In this document: positions 28,287 through 36,993 of the stretch, piece after piece
How positions within the stretch are numbered: the first letter of the stretch is position 1
How the letters are laid out: each line of letters starts with the position of its first letter
NCBI GenBank assembly: GCA_045638525.1
Contig: JAZUBQ010000005.1
Span: forward strand, 215,115-279,114
Direction: 5' to 3'
From: SIG452 sp045638525
Lineage (GTDB): Bacteria; Bacillota; Clostridia; UMGS1840
Length of the DNA stretch: 64,000 nucleotides
Translations under genes and position numbers: made by a program
The notes under the pieces: generated by a model
Database searches by the model: none
What the model was told of the DNA's origin: nothing
What the model saw: the letters and a program-made list of their open reading frames with translations, nothing else

Positions 28287-28964
28287 TTATAACACAACTT
28301 CCACAAAATCGCAAATATTCATGGTGCCGGCAGTCACGTCACAATCCACTGCATACACCTTAACTCCTGCTTCTTTTGCTTGTATCAGAACATCGGCAAA
28401 TTCAGGGTGAGTAATTCGATTAGGAGTAAAATATTCAACTCCCCTCATCTGTATCACAAAGAATACATAAGCACCGTATCCCTCACGAACGCAATCACAG
28501 AGTTCCATAAGATGCTTTATCCCACGTTCTGTGGGAGCATCAGGAAACAAAACCACACCATCTTGTTCTAGCGTCACACCTTTTATTTCCACAAAATGTA
28601 TTTTCCCATCAGCAGTTTCTATATAAAAATCAAATCTTGAATTTTTATATTTTTTCTCCGGAATTATTTTGACATTTCCCCCAAAAAAACGTGGTGCCCA
28701 TTCCAAAAAAGCACGATTAGGCGCCTGAGAATCCATATTGATCAGGCGTTCTCCTTTTTGTACCGCAATTAAATCATATTTGGTTTTTCGGTCGGGATTG
28801 TCTGATTCCTCCAAGTAAACAGTAACTCCCGGAATGAGTAACTCCTTACATCTGCCTGTATTTTTCACATGACAAACTTCTTCTTTTCCATCAATTTCCA
28901 CATAGGCAATAAAACGATTCGGACGGGAGCAAAACTTTCCTTCTATGATGTTTTGATATTGCAT
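28287..28964 (-). CDS. sfsA: SfsA family protein (putative DNA/RNA nuclease)
   Basis: 225 residues, the normal length. An OB-like N-terminal part (FIAYVEIDGKEEVCHVKNTGR) is followed by a PD-(D/E)XK-type nuclease fold, with the acidic-lysine pair in SRFDFYIE and FVEIKGVTL near residues 108-133 and FPDAPTERGIKHL after it. SfsA was named for sugar fermentation stimulation in E. coli; nucleic-acid binding is established, the biological job is not. AAGGAGG precedes the ATG. It is upstream of none of the following minus-strand cluster; that cluster (28974-32700) reads towards it with a gap of only 9 bases, so readthrough is likely. Confidence 0.9.
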   Translation of the reverse strand: MQYQNIIEGKFCSRPNRFIAYVEIDGKEEVCHVKNTGRCKELLIPGVTVYLEESDNPDRKTKYDLIAVQKGERLINMDSQAPNRAFLEWAPRFFGGNVKIIPEKKYKNSRFDFYIETADGKIHFVEIKGVTLEQDGVVLFPDAPTERGIKHLMELCDCVREGYGAYVFFVIQMRGVEYFTPNRITHPEFADVLIQAKEAGVKVYAVDCDVTAGTMNICDFVEVVL

Positions 28965-28973
28965 AAACCCTCC

Positions 28974-29492
28974 TTATTCTGCAAGGGTGAAGCTTTGTAC
29001 GATGCTTGCCAACTCTTTTTGTAAATCTTCACTTGCGTTTTTCGGATATTCTCGGGAAACGATATATACTGTTTCGCCTGAAATATGAATATTAAACCAT
29101 AATGTATCTCCGTCAAGCTCTTGACCGCAAAGAGATAGTCCCAATAAGTCCTCGAAGATATATTCGTCATAGTCTTTTAGGAATTTAGTTCTTGCGGATA
29201 TTTCATCAGAGTTTTTATAGGTTGTTACTTTGATTTCAATATCATCTTTTTTCGTATATTCCCATTTTTCTTCCAAAGCACCGTCATCATAGTCTTTTTC
29301 ATAACGATAGTTTTTAGTGGGAACTGTAAGAGTATACCCCTCACCTTGATGCGTTTCATCTGCACCACCGATTACTGTATAGACTTTATCATTCTTTGCT
29401 TCGGGCAAATAGAAGTCCTTTTGATTGTCGCCACATCCGCTTATGCTAAATAAAACGATAAGAGATAAAATCATGAACGAAATTTCTTTCAT
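28974..29492 (-). CDS. Putative lipoprotein of unknown function
   Basis: 172 residues with a lipoprotein signal: a hydrophobic run followed by ISGC, where the cysteine at about residue 20 would carry lipid. The rest is a small acidic domain with alternating beta strands (YTLTVPTKNYRYEKDYDDGALEEKW). I do not recognise a family. The ATG overlaps the stop of the gene before it by 4 bases (29489-29492), so the two are translationally coupled. It is the last gene of a six-gene minus-strand cluster of membrane and exported proteins. Confidence 0.75.
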   Translation of the reverse strand: MKEISFMILSLIVLFSISGCGDNQKDFYLPEAKNDKVYTVIGGADETHQGEGYTLTVPTKNYRYEKDYDDGALEEKWEYTKKDDIEIKVTTYKNSDEISARTKFLKDYDEYIFEDLLGLSLCGQELDGDTLWFNIHISGETVYIVSREYPKNASEDLQKELASIVQSFTLAE

Positions 29493-29731
29493 TTGTTTTT
29501 CTCCTTAACAATTTTTTGATGAAATACCAAAGCCAATACTAAACAAATAGCAATACTAATATAGTATGGAATGGCAAGATAAAATGCGGTATTCGCCGGA
29601 GCGCTAAAACCTTTATGTTCAATTCCGCAAAGCATACCTGCATAATTGAAAGCAACTACAATACAAGTCCAATGAGACAGTATCAATGCAAGTGTAATAA
29701 AAATATTTCTCAACATCTTAAATTTCTTCAT
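29489..29731 (-). CDS. Small membrane protein, two or more helices
   Basis: 80 residues with hydrophobic segments near 10-30 and 48-70 and a basic C-terminus (HQKIVKEKNK). No family recognised. GAGGAATG precedes the start. It overlaps the downstream lipoprotein gene by 4 bases and follows the CDP-alcohol phosphatidyltransferase gene by 3 bases, so the three are one transcript. Confidence 0.7.
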   Translation of the reverse strand: MKKFKMLRNIFITLALILSHWTCIVVAFNYAGMLCGIEHKGFSAPANTAFYLAIPYYISIAICLVLALVFHQKIVKEKNK

Positions 29732-29734
29732 TTG

Positions 29735-30280
29735 TCATTCCTCCTTTGAATAGCGTTTGATATCATTTGTTGTATCAACGGTTCCACGCCCTGTTCCAAT
29801 ATAATATCCCTCCTGAATTGCCGAAAATGACGCTACCAAGCATACTGCTACGGAGCTGTATTTTAATTCAACAAAATGTAGTGTCAAAGGTAAAAGAAAC
29901 AAGAATACTCCCGTAGTCTTATTTATCATTGTATGTAAGAATATTAATTTTTTTTTGCGAATAAATCCCCATGTAACAATGCAGATTTTAATGGTTGCAA
30001 TTACAGCAATCCATATCCATAACCAGCTCGGGATATGAATGAGCGGTATAAATTTAATGAAAGATACAACAACAAATATGAAGTCAGCAACAGAATCAAA
30101 TCGAGCCCCAAATTCGCTGATACTATTTGTCTTTCGTGCAGCAGTTCCATCTATCATATCACTAAATCCGCAAAAAAGATATAAGATATAAAATGGGACT
30201 GAAAACGTAGAAAAAAGCAACATCAAGATACTACATACAATGCGGCAACTTGTGATAGTATTTGCAATGTGTTTCTTCAT
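29735..30280 (-). CDS. CDP-alcohol phosphatidyltransferase family protein
   Basis: A 181-residue integral membrane enzyme. The family motif DGxxAR(x8)Gx3Dx3D is seen as DGTAARKTNSISEFGARFDSVAD starting near residue 43, with the metal-binding aspartates intact. Such enzymes swap CMP in CDP-diacylglycerol for an alcohol (glycerol-3-phosphate, serine, inositol). The length fits PgsA, but PgsA is usually beside other housekeeping genes, so the substrate is uncertain. AAAGGAA precedes the ATG. It lies in the unassigned envelope cluster. Confidence 0.85.
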   Translation of the reverse strand: MKKHIANTITSCRIVCSILMLLFSTFSVPFYILYLFCGFSDMIDGTAARKTNSISEFGARFDSVADFIFVVVSFIKFIPLIHIPSWLWIWIAVIATIKICIVTWGFIRKKKLIFLHTMINKTTGVFLFLLPLTLHFVELKYSSVAVCLVASFSAIQEGYYIGTGRGTVDTTNDIKRYSKEE

Positions 30281-30306
30281 ACCATCCGTTCCTTTCCGGA
30301 GTCAAA

Positions 30307-30594
30307 TCAATCTTTTTTATTACCATCTATTATACCGATAACGGATTTTAATTCTTCACCACATTTAGGGCAATGTTGGGGAACTGCACCACGAACATTC
30401 ATAAGCGAATACCCACAGTAAGGGCATACATAGAATATAAACGCTTGTATTGCCGAAACAGCAAATACAATAATTCCGGCTGTCATACAACTGACCGTTA
30501 CGGTCTCATTTTCAAAACCAATGCCGAGAGCCATTATAAGAATCCCAACGGCAAAGCCTATCCACATTAAAGTTCTGCTTTTTCTGAAATTCAT
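30307..30594 (-). CDS. Small membrane protein with C-terminal zinc ribbon
   Basis: 95 residues with two hydrophobic segments (about 10-25 and 30-52), then a CPYCGYSLMNVRG...CPKCGEEL zinc-ribbon with two CxxC pairs. The cytoplasmic ribbon may bind zinc, but no partner is known. GGAG precedes the start. It is in the same run as the CDP-alcohol phosphatidyltransferase gene, 26 bases upstream of it. Confidence 0.75.
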   Translation of the reverse strand: MNFRKSRTLMWIGFAVGILIMALGIGFENETVTVSCMTAGIIVFAVSAIQAFIFYVCPYCGYSLMNVRGAVPQHCPKCGEELKSVIGIIDGNKKD

Positions 30595-30598
30595 TGTA

Positions 30599-31576
30599 TC
30601 AGCTCCTTTCGTTGTTGCACTTCATTTGATTTCTTTTTTTCTTGATGAAGTAACCAACAAGTGCACCTATTCCCCCGCCGACAATGGCTCCGAGCAGAAC
30701 ACCATAAACAATATATCTTGCATAAGGAGATTCAAGCGGCGGAAGCTTTTCTGTTTTATCGGTCATAAACTGTTGTAGTTTTCCTAAATCAGCAGAACTG
30801 ATTTTGTACTTTGGTTGTCCAACAAAACTTTGTGCCGGATGACTCTCAGTAACTTTTCCATCGTTTGAGATAGATACTGCTTTACCAATTTTATCTGTTT
30901 CAACAACTATCCCAAAGTCAAGTCCGGGATTATGATGCTCTGTTGGTTTAATTTCCGTACAAACTATATCTTCTGCAATCTTGAAAAACTTTTTTCTTTC
31001 AACTTGAGTAACCTTCGTGTCAATGCCATCAGGATAATAAAATGCAACATCACTTTCACTATCGTCATATCCGCCAAGCAATTCAGATAGAGTTATTGTT
31101 TCTCCGTTTTCTACAACAAGTTCATTGTTGAGTCTATCAATTCTATCATGTTCAGCAGCCAAATATCTTCCTTCATTCAGATACTTTTCAAAGCGTTTCC
31201 ACATATCGCCCTCAACATTTTTCAGCTTCAAGGTAGATGTGTCATAGCTCGTTACTTCAAATATATCTGTCGGGTTGTTTTCATCAAAGTATGTAAAGAG
31301 ATATACATTGCCTTCCTTAACCTTAAAATCGCCTACGGTATTAGGATTGTAGTATGTCAGTTTAACTCCGGTTTTTACATCGCCTTTAATTACTTTAACA
31401 GGCGATAACTCGATATCAGGATTTTCTTTATTCGGATGATAGTATACAACTTCTGCAAAAAATATCTGTGCAAAATCTGCCCCCAACAAATCTTCCGGAA
31501 TACTACCTGCAAGGGCGGTTATTGACATTGATAGCATACTTGTGATAATTCCAATCAAACATATGATTTTCTTCAT
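30599..31576 (-). CDS. Exported protein with C-terminal membrane anchor, unknown function
   Basis: 325 residues: a signal peptide (1-23, ending TALAGS), an extracellular region of about 270 residues with mixed beta strands, then a single C-terminal membrane helix (YGVLLGAIVGGGIGALVGYFI) followed by a KKKRNQ basic stop. The topology resembles a surface-anchored sensor or enzyme subunit. No family recognised. AAGGAGG precedes the start. It is the second gene of the cluster. Confidence 0.75.
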   Translation of the reverse strand: MKKIICLIGIITSMLSMSITALAGSIPEDLLGADFAQIFFAEVVYYHPNKENPDIELSPVKVIKGDVKTGVKLTYYNPNTVGDFKVKEGNVYLFTYFDENNPTDIFEVTSYDTSTLKLKNVEGDMWKRFEKYLNEGRYLAAEHDRIDRLNNELVVENGETITLSELLGGYDDSESDVAFYYPDGIDTKVTQVERKKFFKIAEDIVCTEIKPTEHHNPGLDFGIVVETDKIGKAVSISNDGKVTESHPAQSFVGQPKYKISSADLGKLQQFMTDKTEKLPPLESPYARYIVYGVLLGAIVGGGIGALVGYFIKKKRNQMKCNNERS

Positions 31577-31590
31577 ATCAATACGCCTCC

Positions 31591-32700
31591 TTATTCAATG
31601 GTAAAATACACCTCATAGGTTTCTTCATCATAATCTCCGGGTGCTCTGAAATCCATAAATTCTTTCTTCAGACGATAAAATCCGGGCTTTAGTTTTCCAT
31701 AGGTATTCCGCCAATCTATTTTTCTCTCAGTGATATCATTCATTGTAAGACGATAACCAATCAACACCCAATTCAGCGGTTCGCCCGTTATGGTTTCTAC
31801 CGGTTGCCATTCATCCTCCACCGTGGTTTCAAGAATATAGTCCGCTCCATACTCAAGACTGCCGGTAGGATTACCGCCGAATTGCTCAATTTTTAATGTC
31901 AAGCCTTTTGGTGTTACATCCTCCGCATACAAAGTAATGCCCCATTTGTCTGAACGTATGCTATTATGAAGAATTTTGCCCTTATATTCTCCCGGAGTTG
32001 CCTGTGAGCTTAACAATGGTTCATACACATCATGAAAAGTTACATTTGCATAATCACTTAAAACAATGATTTCGCTGTCAACTGCTGCATTATTCAGATG
32101 TCCTTTTATGTAATAACAGTATTTCAGTCCATCAAGCGTGTGGTCATATAAATCATATTTTTTAAAGATTACCCATTTACCGTCAACATTGACATCTTTC
32201 GTAATATCGGTTGCGTTCTGATAGCCGTCAATGTTAAAATTTGCTCCCCCTGATTTCAGCGGTATTTCGTTTTCTTTCACTGTCTGCTTCAAACTGCCGT
32301 CCAATGTACCGCATCGTGGTGTATTGTCACTCACAAGTCCTGAATCATAATATAACTCGCCATCAACATTGATGATTCGAATCAGTTTCTTTTCCAGCTG
32401 TTCTCCAAACTGACCTTTCACCACACCTCGTTCTCCAATATCAACCGTTTCCTTATCAGGATTTAATTGAAGTTTTTCTTGGGATGCCTTTGTGTTGTTA
32501 AACACTTCCCATCCGAGAATTTTAATAATAGCACCTTCAATATATGGCTTTGTAATATCAGGATTGATTTGATGAACGTCTTTTACGGTATAAAGAATGG
32601 CTTTGTATTCAACCGAGCCTCCATCTTTTAATCGGAACGGAATCGGAACCAATAAAATTGCTGTAATCAAAATTATAATAATTTTCCATACTTTTTTCAT
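31591..32700 (-). CDS. Membrane-anchored protein with Big_14-like Ig domain
   Basis: About 369 residues with an N-terminal membrane segment (VWKIIIILITAILLVPIPF). A conserved N-terminal region (YKAILYTVKDVH ... GWEVFNN) is shared by many clostridial exported proteins, and a C-terminal bacterial Ig-like domain of the Big_14 type runs from TPKGLTLKIEQFGG to the end. The ATG at 32698-32700 is preferred over a GTG four codons earlier because AGGGG lies 11 bases ahead, at a workable distance. It is the first gene of the cluster. Function unknown. Confidence 0.75.
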   Translation of the reverse strand: MKKVWKIIIILITAILLVPIPFRLKDGGSVEYKAILYTVKDVHQINPDITKPYIEGAIIKILGWEVFNNTKASQEKLQLNPDKETVDIGERGVVKGQFGEQLEKKLIRIINVDGELYYDSGLVSDNTPRCGTLDGSLKQTVKENEIPLKSGGANFNIDGYQNATDITKDVNVDGKWVIFKKYDLYDHTLDGLKYCYYIKGHLNNAAVDSEIIVLSDYANVTFHDVYEPLLSSQATPGEYKGKILHNSIRSDKWGITLYAEDVTPKGLTLKIEQFGGNPTGSLEYGADYILETTVEDEWQPVETITGEPLNWVLIGYRLTMNDITERKIDWRNTYGKLKPGFYRLKKEFMDFRAPGDYDEETYEVYFTIE

Positions 32701-32712
32701 AGCAAGAATCAC

Positions 32713-33187
32713 CCCTTATCGCTTTGGTATATTAGACAAGAATATGATGGAAAAAGTTTCCTTTTTTCTTTAACTTTTCTTTTTTTATTATAACATACAA
32801 GCTTTTTATTTGTCAAATGTAGTGATGAAAAAAGCCATGGCAAGTTATTGTAGGGTTCGGCGATTTTCGACGAACCGATTTTCGTTTTTACGGAACATCC
32901 TAAAGGCTGTTCCCTACCATTCCACCTCATCCGAGTTACTAAGCACCCCACCTTCCCCTCAAGGGGAAGGCTTTGAATAATCTGCTTCAAAAATGTCATT
33001 TATAAGTGTCGGAAAATTGCAGAAGATTTTCCGACCGCAATTTTTTTGTTGAGCCCCCCTACAAAGCATAGTTTTTTAGGAAAATTAATAGGCAAATATA
33101 TATAAGTGTTGGTTTTTCCTTCTTCATGGATATCCACCAGAAGGAACTTGCCACAACAGGGCACATTGCTGAAAATTGCCAAAATTG
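32713..33187. other. Intergenic region with hairpin repeats, no gene seen
   Basis: The region lies between two genes that diverge from it. It holds the repeat element at 32850-32970 and a 10-bp hairpin (33008-33017 with 33026-33035) followed by seven Ts (33041-33047), a terminator-like structure on the plus strand. Small open frames here show no coding character. Confidence 0.6.
32850..32970. repeat. Compact palindromic intergenic repeat
   Basis: GTAGGG (32850) pairs with CCCTAC (32912-32917) around two inner hairpins: GGTTCG/CGAACC (32854-32859, 32871-32876) and GGAACA/TGTTCC (32892-32897, 32908-32913). The outer and inner pairings compete at their edges. A fourth hairpin, CCTTCCCC/GGGGAAGG, is at 32951-32970. 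The overall look is that of intergenic repeats frequent in Clostridia, from memory rather than from a search. Confidence 0.6.
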
Positions 33188-33216
33188 TTGACTTTAGAGT
33201 GATTTTTTGCTATAAT
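33188..33216 (+). promoter_or_regulatory. Promoter of the small membrane protein gene
   Basis: TTGACT and TATAAT are separated by 17 bases with an extended TGC. It ends 30 bases before the ATG at 33247. Confidence 0.88.
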
Positions 33217-33246
33217 TTAGGTGGAAAATAGGAAATGGGGGGTATT

Positions 33247-33648
33247 ATGAAAAAATATCTAATTCCATTATTGGTGGTTATAGGTATAGTAATATGTGTT
33301 TTTTCTATCTTGAAAATATCAACAAAACCAGACACAACCATAATTACCACTTTATCTATACAAGATATAACAGAAAAAAGTCATACTGATAATTATTATT
33401 TAACAATTCTGCTTGATGATTTTGTTGTGCAAGAATATGGTTTATCATACAATAGTTTAACATTCAAGACAACAGAGAGCATTTACAACAAAGTTAAAGT
33501 AAATACTGGTTTTGTTGGGGTATCCTTAAAAATTGTAATTCCAACCAATCAAGAAAAAAGGGATTTAGGTATGATTTTAAAAGAAAATCTAACTGATTGG
33601 TGCGAAATTGTTGGGATAACAACAAAGGACAATGTTATTATTAATTAA
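33247..33648 (+). CDS. Small membrane-anchored protein, unknown
   Basis: About 133 residues with one N-terminal membrane helix (YLIPLLVVIGIVICVFSI) and a polar domain of alternating strands; a short exported protein with the N-terminus inside. No family recognised. The ATG at 33247 is chosen because GGGGGG lies 4-9 bases ahead; an ATG four codons earlier overlaps that site. It is a single-gene unit with its own promoter and a terminator right after the stop. The codon usage is AT-rich compared with neighbouring trpB. Confidence 0.7.
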   Translation: MKKYLIPLLVVIGIVICVFSILKISTKPDTTIITTLSIQDITEKSHTDNYYLTILLDDFVVQEYGLSYNSLTFKTTESIYNKVKVNTGFVGVSLKIVIPTNQEKRDLGMILKENLTDWCEIVGITTKDNVIIN

Positions 33649-33668
33649 TAAAGTATGTGTTTAGTTAG

Positions 33669-33698
33669 TCGGGCAAGGTCACAAACTTGCCCGATTTT
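33669..33698 (+). terminator. Terminator of the small membrane protein gene
   Basis: A 9-bp stem TCGGGCAAG / CTTGCCCGA with an 8-base loop is followed by TTTTATT. Confidence 0.85.
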
Positions 33699-33784
33699 AT
33701 TATATAGACAATCAATTTCTGTGCGAAATCTCAACAAAAAAATTATTCCACAGAAAATCAAGTTATAGGTTTCAAAAGAAAAAC

Positions 33785-33813
33785 TTGACATTTGTAACAA
33801 TCGGTGATATAAT
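33785..33813 (+). promoter_or_regulatory. Consensus promoter of the trpB T-box transcript
   Basis: TTGACA and TATAAT are exactly 17 bases apart, with TGA before the -10 making it an extended promoter. Transcription would start near 33820, just before the T-box. Confidence 0.93.
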
Positions 33814-33839
33814 GTGATAAATATTGTATGAAAAGTATA

Positions 33840-34110
33840 AAAACCGTTGAGACAGAAAAAAGGCAGGTCAAGGTTTCTTCGAGCGAGTGGTTGGCGGTGT
33901 GAGTTCCACAGAAAACTTCTGCGTAATATGGACTGTTGAGGGCAGTGTCAAATGCACTGACGTTTTGACCGACGTTATAGGTCGGGGGTATGATGGTACT
34001 CCAAAAAGCGCACGGGTTTCCCGTGAACACAAGGTGGCACCGCGGATAATTGTTTATTCGTCCTTGATAGATTTTTTAATGTTCTGTCGGGGGCTTTTTT
34101 ATTTCCCTGA
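33840..34110 (+). promoter_or_regulatory. T-box riboswitch, tryptophan-type
   Basis: The invariant T-box sequence AAGGTGGCACCGCGG is at 34031-34045. Stem I features lie upstream (GAGCGAGTGG at 33889 and GGTGTGAG), with a UGG triplet at 33929-33931 where the specifier loop is expected. A terminator hairpin follows (CCTTGATAGA pairing with TCTGTCGGGG, then a T-run near 34095). Uncharged tRNA-Trp would bind the specifier and the T-box bulge and prevent termination, turning on trpB. The specifier assignment rests on local context and on the downstream gene. Confidence 0.93.
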
Positions 34111-34140
34111 CCACTTTGGTAATTGAAGGAGGATTTCCCA

Positions 34141-35361
34141 ATGCAATTAAACAACGTAAATTTTGATACCTATTTTAAAAATTATCCCGATAAAGACGGC
34201 TATTTCGGTAAATACGGCGGTGTCTATATCGAAGACAAATTAAAAGATGCAATGGCAGAAATTACCGAAGCATATTTTTCCATTTGCCAGTCCCGTAAAT
34301 TTATTGCGGAATTAAGAAGAATCCGTAAAGAATTTCAGGGACGTCCTACTCCGGTGTCTCATCTGGAACGTCTGTCCGATGCACTGGGCGGAAAAGTGCA
34401 GTTGTATGCAAAACGTGAAGACTTAAATCATTCCGGTGCACACAAACTCAATCACTGTATGGGCGAAGGTCTTTTGGCAAAATATATGGGAAAAAAGAAA
34501 ATCATTGCTGAAACCGGTGCAGGTCAACACGGGGTTGCTTTGGCGACTGCGGCTGCATATTTCGGTTTGGAATGTGATATCTATATGGGTGCAGTTGATA
34601 TTAAAAAACAAGCTCCCAACGTAGCAAGAATGAAAATTTTAGGTGCTAACGTGGTGGAAGTTACTCACGGATTGCAAACCTTAAAAGAAGCGGTAGACGC
34701 TGCATTCGATGCATACAGTAAAGAATATAAAGATTCCATTTACTGTATCGGTTCTGTGCTTGGTCCCCACCCCTTCCCGATGATGGTAAGAGATTTTCAG
34801 AGCATTGTCGGAATTGAAGCAAGAGAACAATTTTTAGAAATGACCGGTCATTTGCCCAATGCGATTGTTGCTTGTGTGGGCGGCGGTTCCAATGCAGCAG
34901 GTATGTTCTCCGGTTTCTTAAATGATCCGGTTGATATTTATGGAGTTGAACCTTTAGGAAAAGGTCCCAAATTAGGTGACCACGCCGCAAGTTTAAAATA
35001 CGGAACCGAAGGTATTATGCACGGTTTTAACAGCATTATGTTAAAAGACGAAAACGGCGAACCTGCTCCCGTATATTCTGTTGCAAGTGGATTAGACTAC
35101 CCCTCCTCCGGTCCGGAACACGCATTCTGGCAGGAAATCGGCAGAGTGAAATACGATGTCATTGATGATGAAGATTCTGTTGATGCATTCTTTAAACTCT
35201 CAAGAATGGAAGGTATCATCCCTGCAATCGAAAGCTCTCACGCTGTTGCCTACGCTATGAAACTGGCAAAAACTATGGACCACGGCTCCATCCTCATCAA
35301 CCTCTCCGGCAGAGGCGATAAGGATATGGACTTTGTAATTGAAAAATACGGCATCAGATAA
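34141..35361 (+). CDS. trpB: Tryptophan synthase beta subunit, without adjacent trpA
   Basis: A 406-residue PLP enzyme that joins indole and serine to make tryptophan. The PLP lysine is in NHSGAHKLNH near residue 97, the catalytic glutamate in IAETGAGQHGVA near 120, and the phosphate-binding loop is VGGGSNAAG near 243. GIIPAIESSHA is intact. The ATG at 34141 has AAGGAGG ahead; the earlier TTG codon overlaps that site. No trpA or other trp gene is in the window, although the T-box shows tryptophan control. Such orphan TrpB proteins often salvage indole; that is inference here. Confidence 0.95.
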   Translation: MQLNNVNFDTYFKNYPDKDGYFGKYGGVYIEDKLKDAMAEITEAYFSICQSRKFIAELRRIRKEFQGRPTPVSHLERLSDALGGKVQLYAKREDLNHSGAHKLNHCMGEGLLAKYMGKKKIIAETGAGQHGVALATAAAYFGLECDIYMGAVDIKKQAPNVARMKILGANVVEVTHGLQTLKEAVDAAFDAYSKEYKDSIYCIGSVLGPHPFPMMVRDFQSIVGIEAREQFLEMTGHLPNAIVACVGGGSNAAGMFSGFLNDPVDIYGVEPLGKGPKLGDHAASLKYGTEGIMHGFNSIMLKDENGEPAPVYSVASGLDYPSSGPEHAFWQEIGRVKYDVIDDEDSVDAFFKLSRMEGIIPAIESSHAVAYAMKLAKTMDHGSILINLSGRGDKDMDFVIEKYGIR

Positions 35362-35374
35362 GTTTAATAAAACA

Positions 35375-35402
35375 AAAAAACCGCTGAATTCAGCGGTTTT
35401 TT
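35375..35402. terminator. Bidirectional terminator after trpB
   Basis: A 12-bp stem AAAAAACCGCTG / CAGCGGTTTTTT with loop AATT lies between trpB and the convergent zinc-ribbon gene. Confidence 0.93.
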
Positions 35403-35423
35403 GTTTTACAGTATTTGATCGAA

Positions 35424-36245
35424 TTATTCCTGAGGTTCTTCAGTTGCTTCAGCAGTTTCAGTAACAACTTCTTCAGTTACTTCTTCTAAAGCTTCTTCTG
35501 ATGCATCTTCTGAAGCTTCCTCTGCTTCTTCTACTTCTTCGCAAACGGTAAGTTCATATTTTTTACCGGGGATAGCCAACAGCAATACGCCTAAAATGAG
35601 CAGGATCAATGCTGCTAACCATAAGTACATAGAGGGATAGAAGAAACCATCTCTGTAATAATCATATACGGTTCTGGGAGATCCGTCTTCCTGCCAATAA
35701 GAGAACTTAACGGGATTAATACTACAGAACATTTCAAAAGTCTGAGTTTCCTGACCTTCAGCAGTCATTTCAACACAGAGTTTCTGATTTTTAACAGCAT
35801 AGCGGAACTCATTGGTGATTTTGCTCTGTTCTTCCGGATATCCTACTTCTTCATAGTTTACTAAAGTATCTTCCCAAACAGCTTCACCGGACAAAGTGTA
35901 TTCCATAGCGGATTCAACCTTCAAGACAACATCGTTGCCTGCCGGCATTTCCTGATACAAGCTCCAATTTCCGATAATCAGAACAGGTTTCAAGAAAGAA
36001 ACCACCAAAACTGCTACCATTAATACCAATGCAATGATTCCAACAGTAACACGGGCTTTGCCACGTTTTCCGCGAACTACGGTAGAAACGGGAGCACCAA
36101 GTTCCTGCACATCAATAACAGCTTCTTCGGTTGCTTCAACCACTTCGTTTACTTCTTCGGTCTGTTCTGCAATAACTTCTTCGTTACAGCAAGAACAAAC
36201 AGTTTCGTTTTCGGGAATTTCTTTCCCACATTTTTCACAAATCAT
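35424..36245 (-). CDS. Zinc-ribbon membrane protein with acidic C-terminal tail
   Basis: 273 residues. The N-terminal zinc ribbon has CEKCGKEIPENETVCSCC, with two CxxC pairs at about residues 3-20. A membrane helix is near 75-95, an extracellular domain follows, then a second helix near 205-225 and a Glu-rich tail of about 40 residues (EEVEEAEEASEDASEEALEE). The ATG at 36243-36245 has AGGAGG 7 bases ahead. The zinc_ribbon_2 plus membrane layout is common in Clostridia and has no settled function. The acidic tail is of low complexity. Confidence 0.75.
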   Translation of the reverse strand: MICEKCGKEIPENETVCSCCNEEVIAEQTEEVNEVVEATEEAVIDVQELGAPVSTVVRGKRGKARVTVGIIALVLMVAVLVVSFLKPVLIIGNWSLYQEMPAGNDVVLKVESAMEYTLSGEAVWEDTLVNYEEVGYPEEQSKITNEFRYAVKNQKLCVEMTAEGQETQTFEMFCSINPVKFSYWQEDGSPRTVYDYYRDGFFYPSMYLWLAALILLILGVLLLAIPGKKYELTVCEEVEEAEEASEDASEEALEEVTEEVVTETAEATEEPQE

Positions 36246-36309
36246 GATAATAATCCTCCTTTTTAAACAGTATATCACGCAAAATCAAGATTGTCAATAA
36301 AATTACTGT

Positions 36310-36948
36310 TTAAATTACATAAAATAAAATAGAAAAGAAAAAGCAAATACTTCCTGCCAATACAAACAGGTGCCAAATTGAGTGCATATATTTGATTTTC
36401 CATAAGTAAAAAATGATTCCTAAGATATATACCCCACCGGCAATGCTCATCCAAACAACGCCACCGATAGACAAAAGTTGAATCAAAGTAGGCAAACGAA
36501 ATAAAATGGCAAGTCCCATCACCACATAAAAAACAAGGCTGACGGTTTTCACCTTTTCCAAAGCAATGGCATTAAACACAATCCCCAAAATGGCACAGCT
36601 CCAGATTGCAATTAAAATTCCTAAACCTCCTCTGCCCCATAATGTGCATAAACAATAGGGAGTGTAAGTTCCTGCAATCAGAAGAAAAATAGAACAATGG
36701 TCAAAAATGCGAAACACTTTCTTTGCTGTTTGATTGGTTAATGCATGATATAAAGTACTCATTGTGTATAACACAATCATCGTACCACCATAAATCGAGC
36801 TGCCAATAACTCCCATCGTGTTGCCTTTCAGTGCTGAAAACACAATCAGAAGAACGGTTGCCGCAATGGATAACAAAGCACCGACACAATGAGAAACACC
36901 GCTAAAAATTTCTTCCCCCAAACTGTATTTTTTGAGTTTAACAGACAT
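36310..36948 (-). CDS. trhA: Hemolysin III / TrhA family membrane protein (PAQR)
   Basis: A 212-residue protein with seven predicted membrane segments. Family features are FSGVSHCVGALLSIA near residue 16, STLYHAL near 60, FRIFDHCSIFLLIAGTYTPY near 80, and a terminal HSIWHLFVLAGSICFF; the conserved histidines and aspartate of the PAQR metal site are all present. TrhA proteins affect membrane fluidity and energetics; the hemolysin name comes from Bacillus cereus and does not imply virulence. AAAGGAG precedes the ATG. Confidence 0.93.
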   Translation of the reverse strand: MSVKLKKYSLGEEIFSGVSHCVGALLSIAATVLLIVFSALKGNTMGVIGSSIYGGTMIVLYTMSTLYHALTNQTAKKVFRIFDHCSIFLLIAGTYTPYCLCTLWGRGGLGILIAIWSCAILGIVFNAIALEKVKTVSLVFYVVMGLAILFRLPTLIQLLSIGGVVWMSIAGGVYILGIIFYLWKIKYMHSIWHLFVLAGSICFFFSILFYVI

Positions 36949-36993
36949 AATTTATCTCCTTTACGGTAATGTAAAAAGTATCCAATCAACAAT

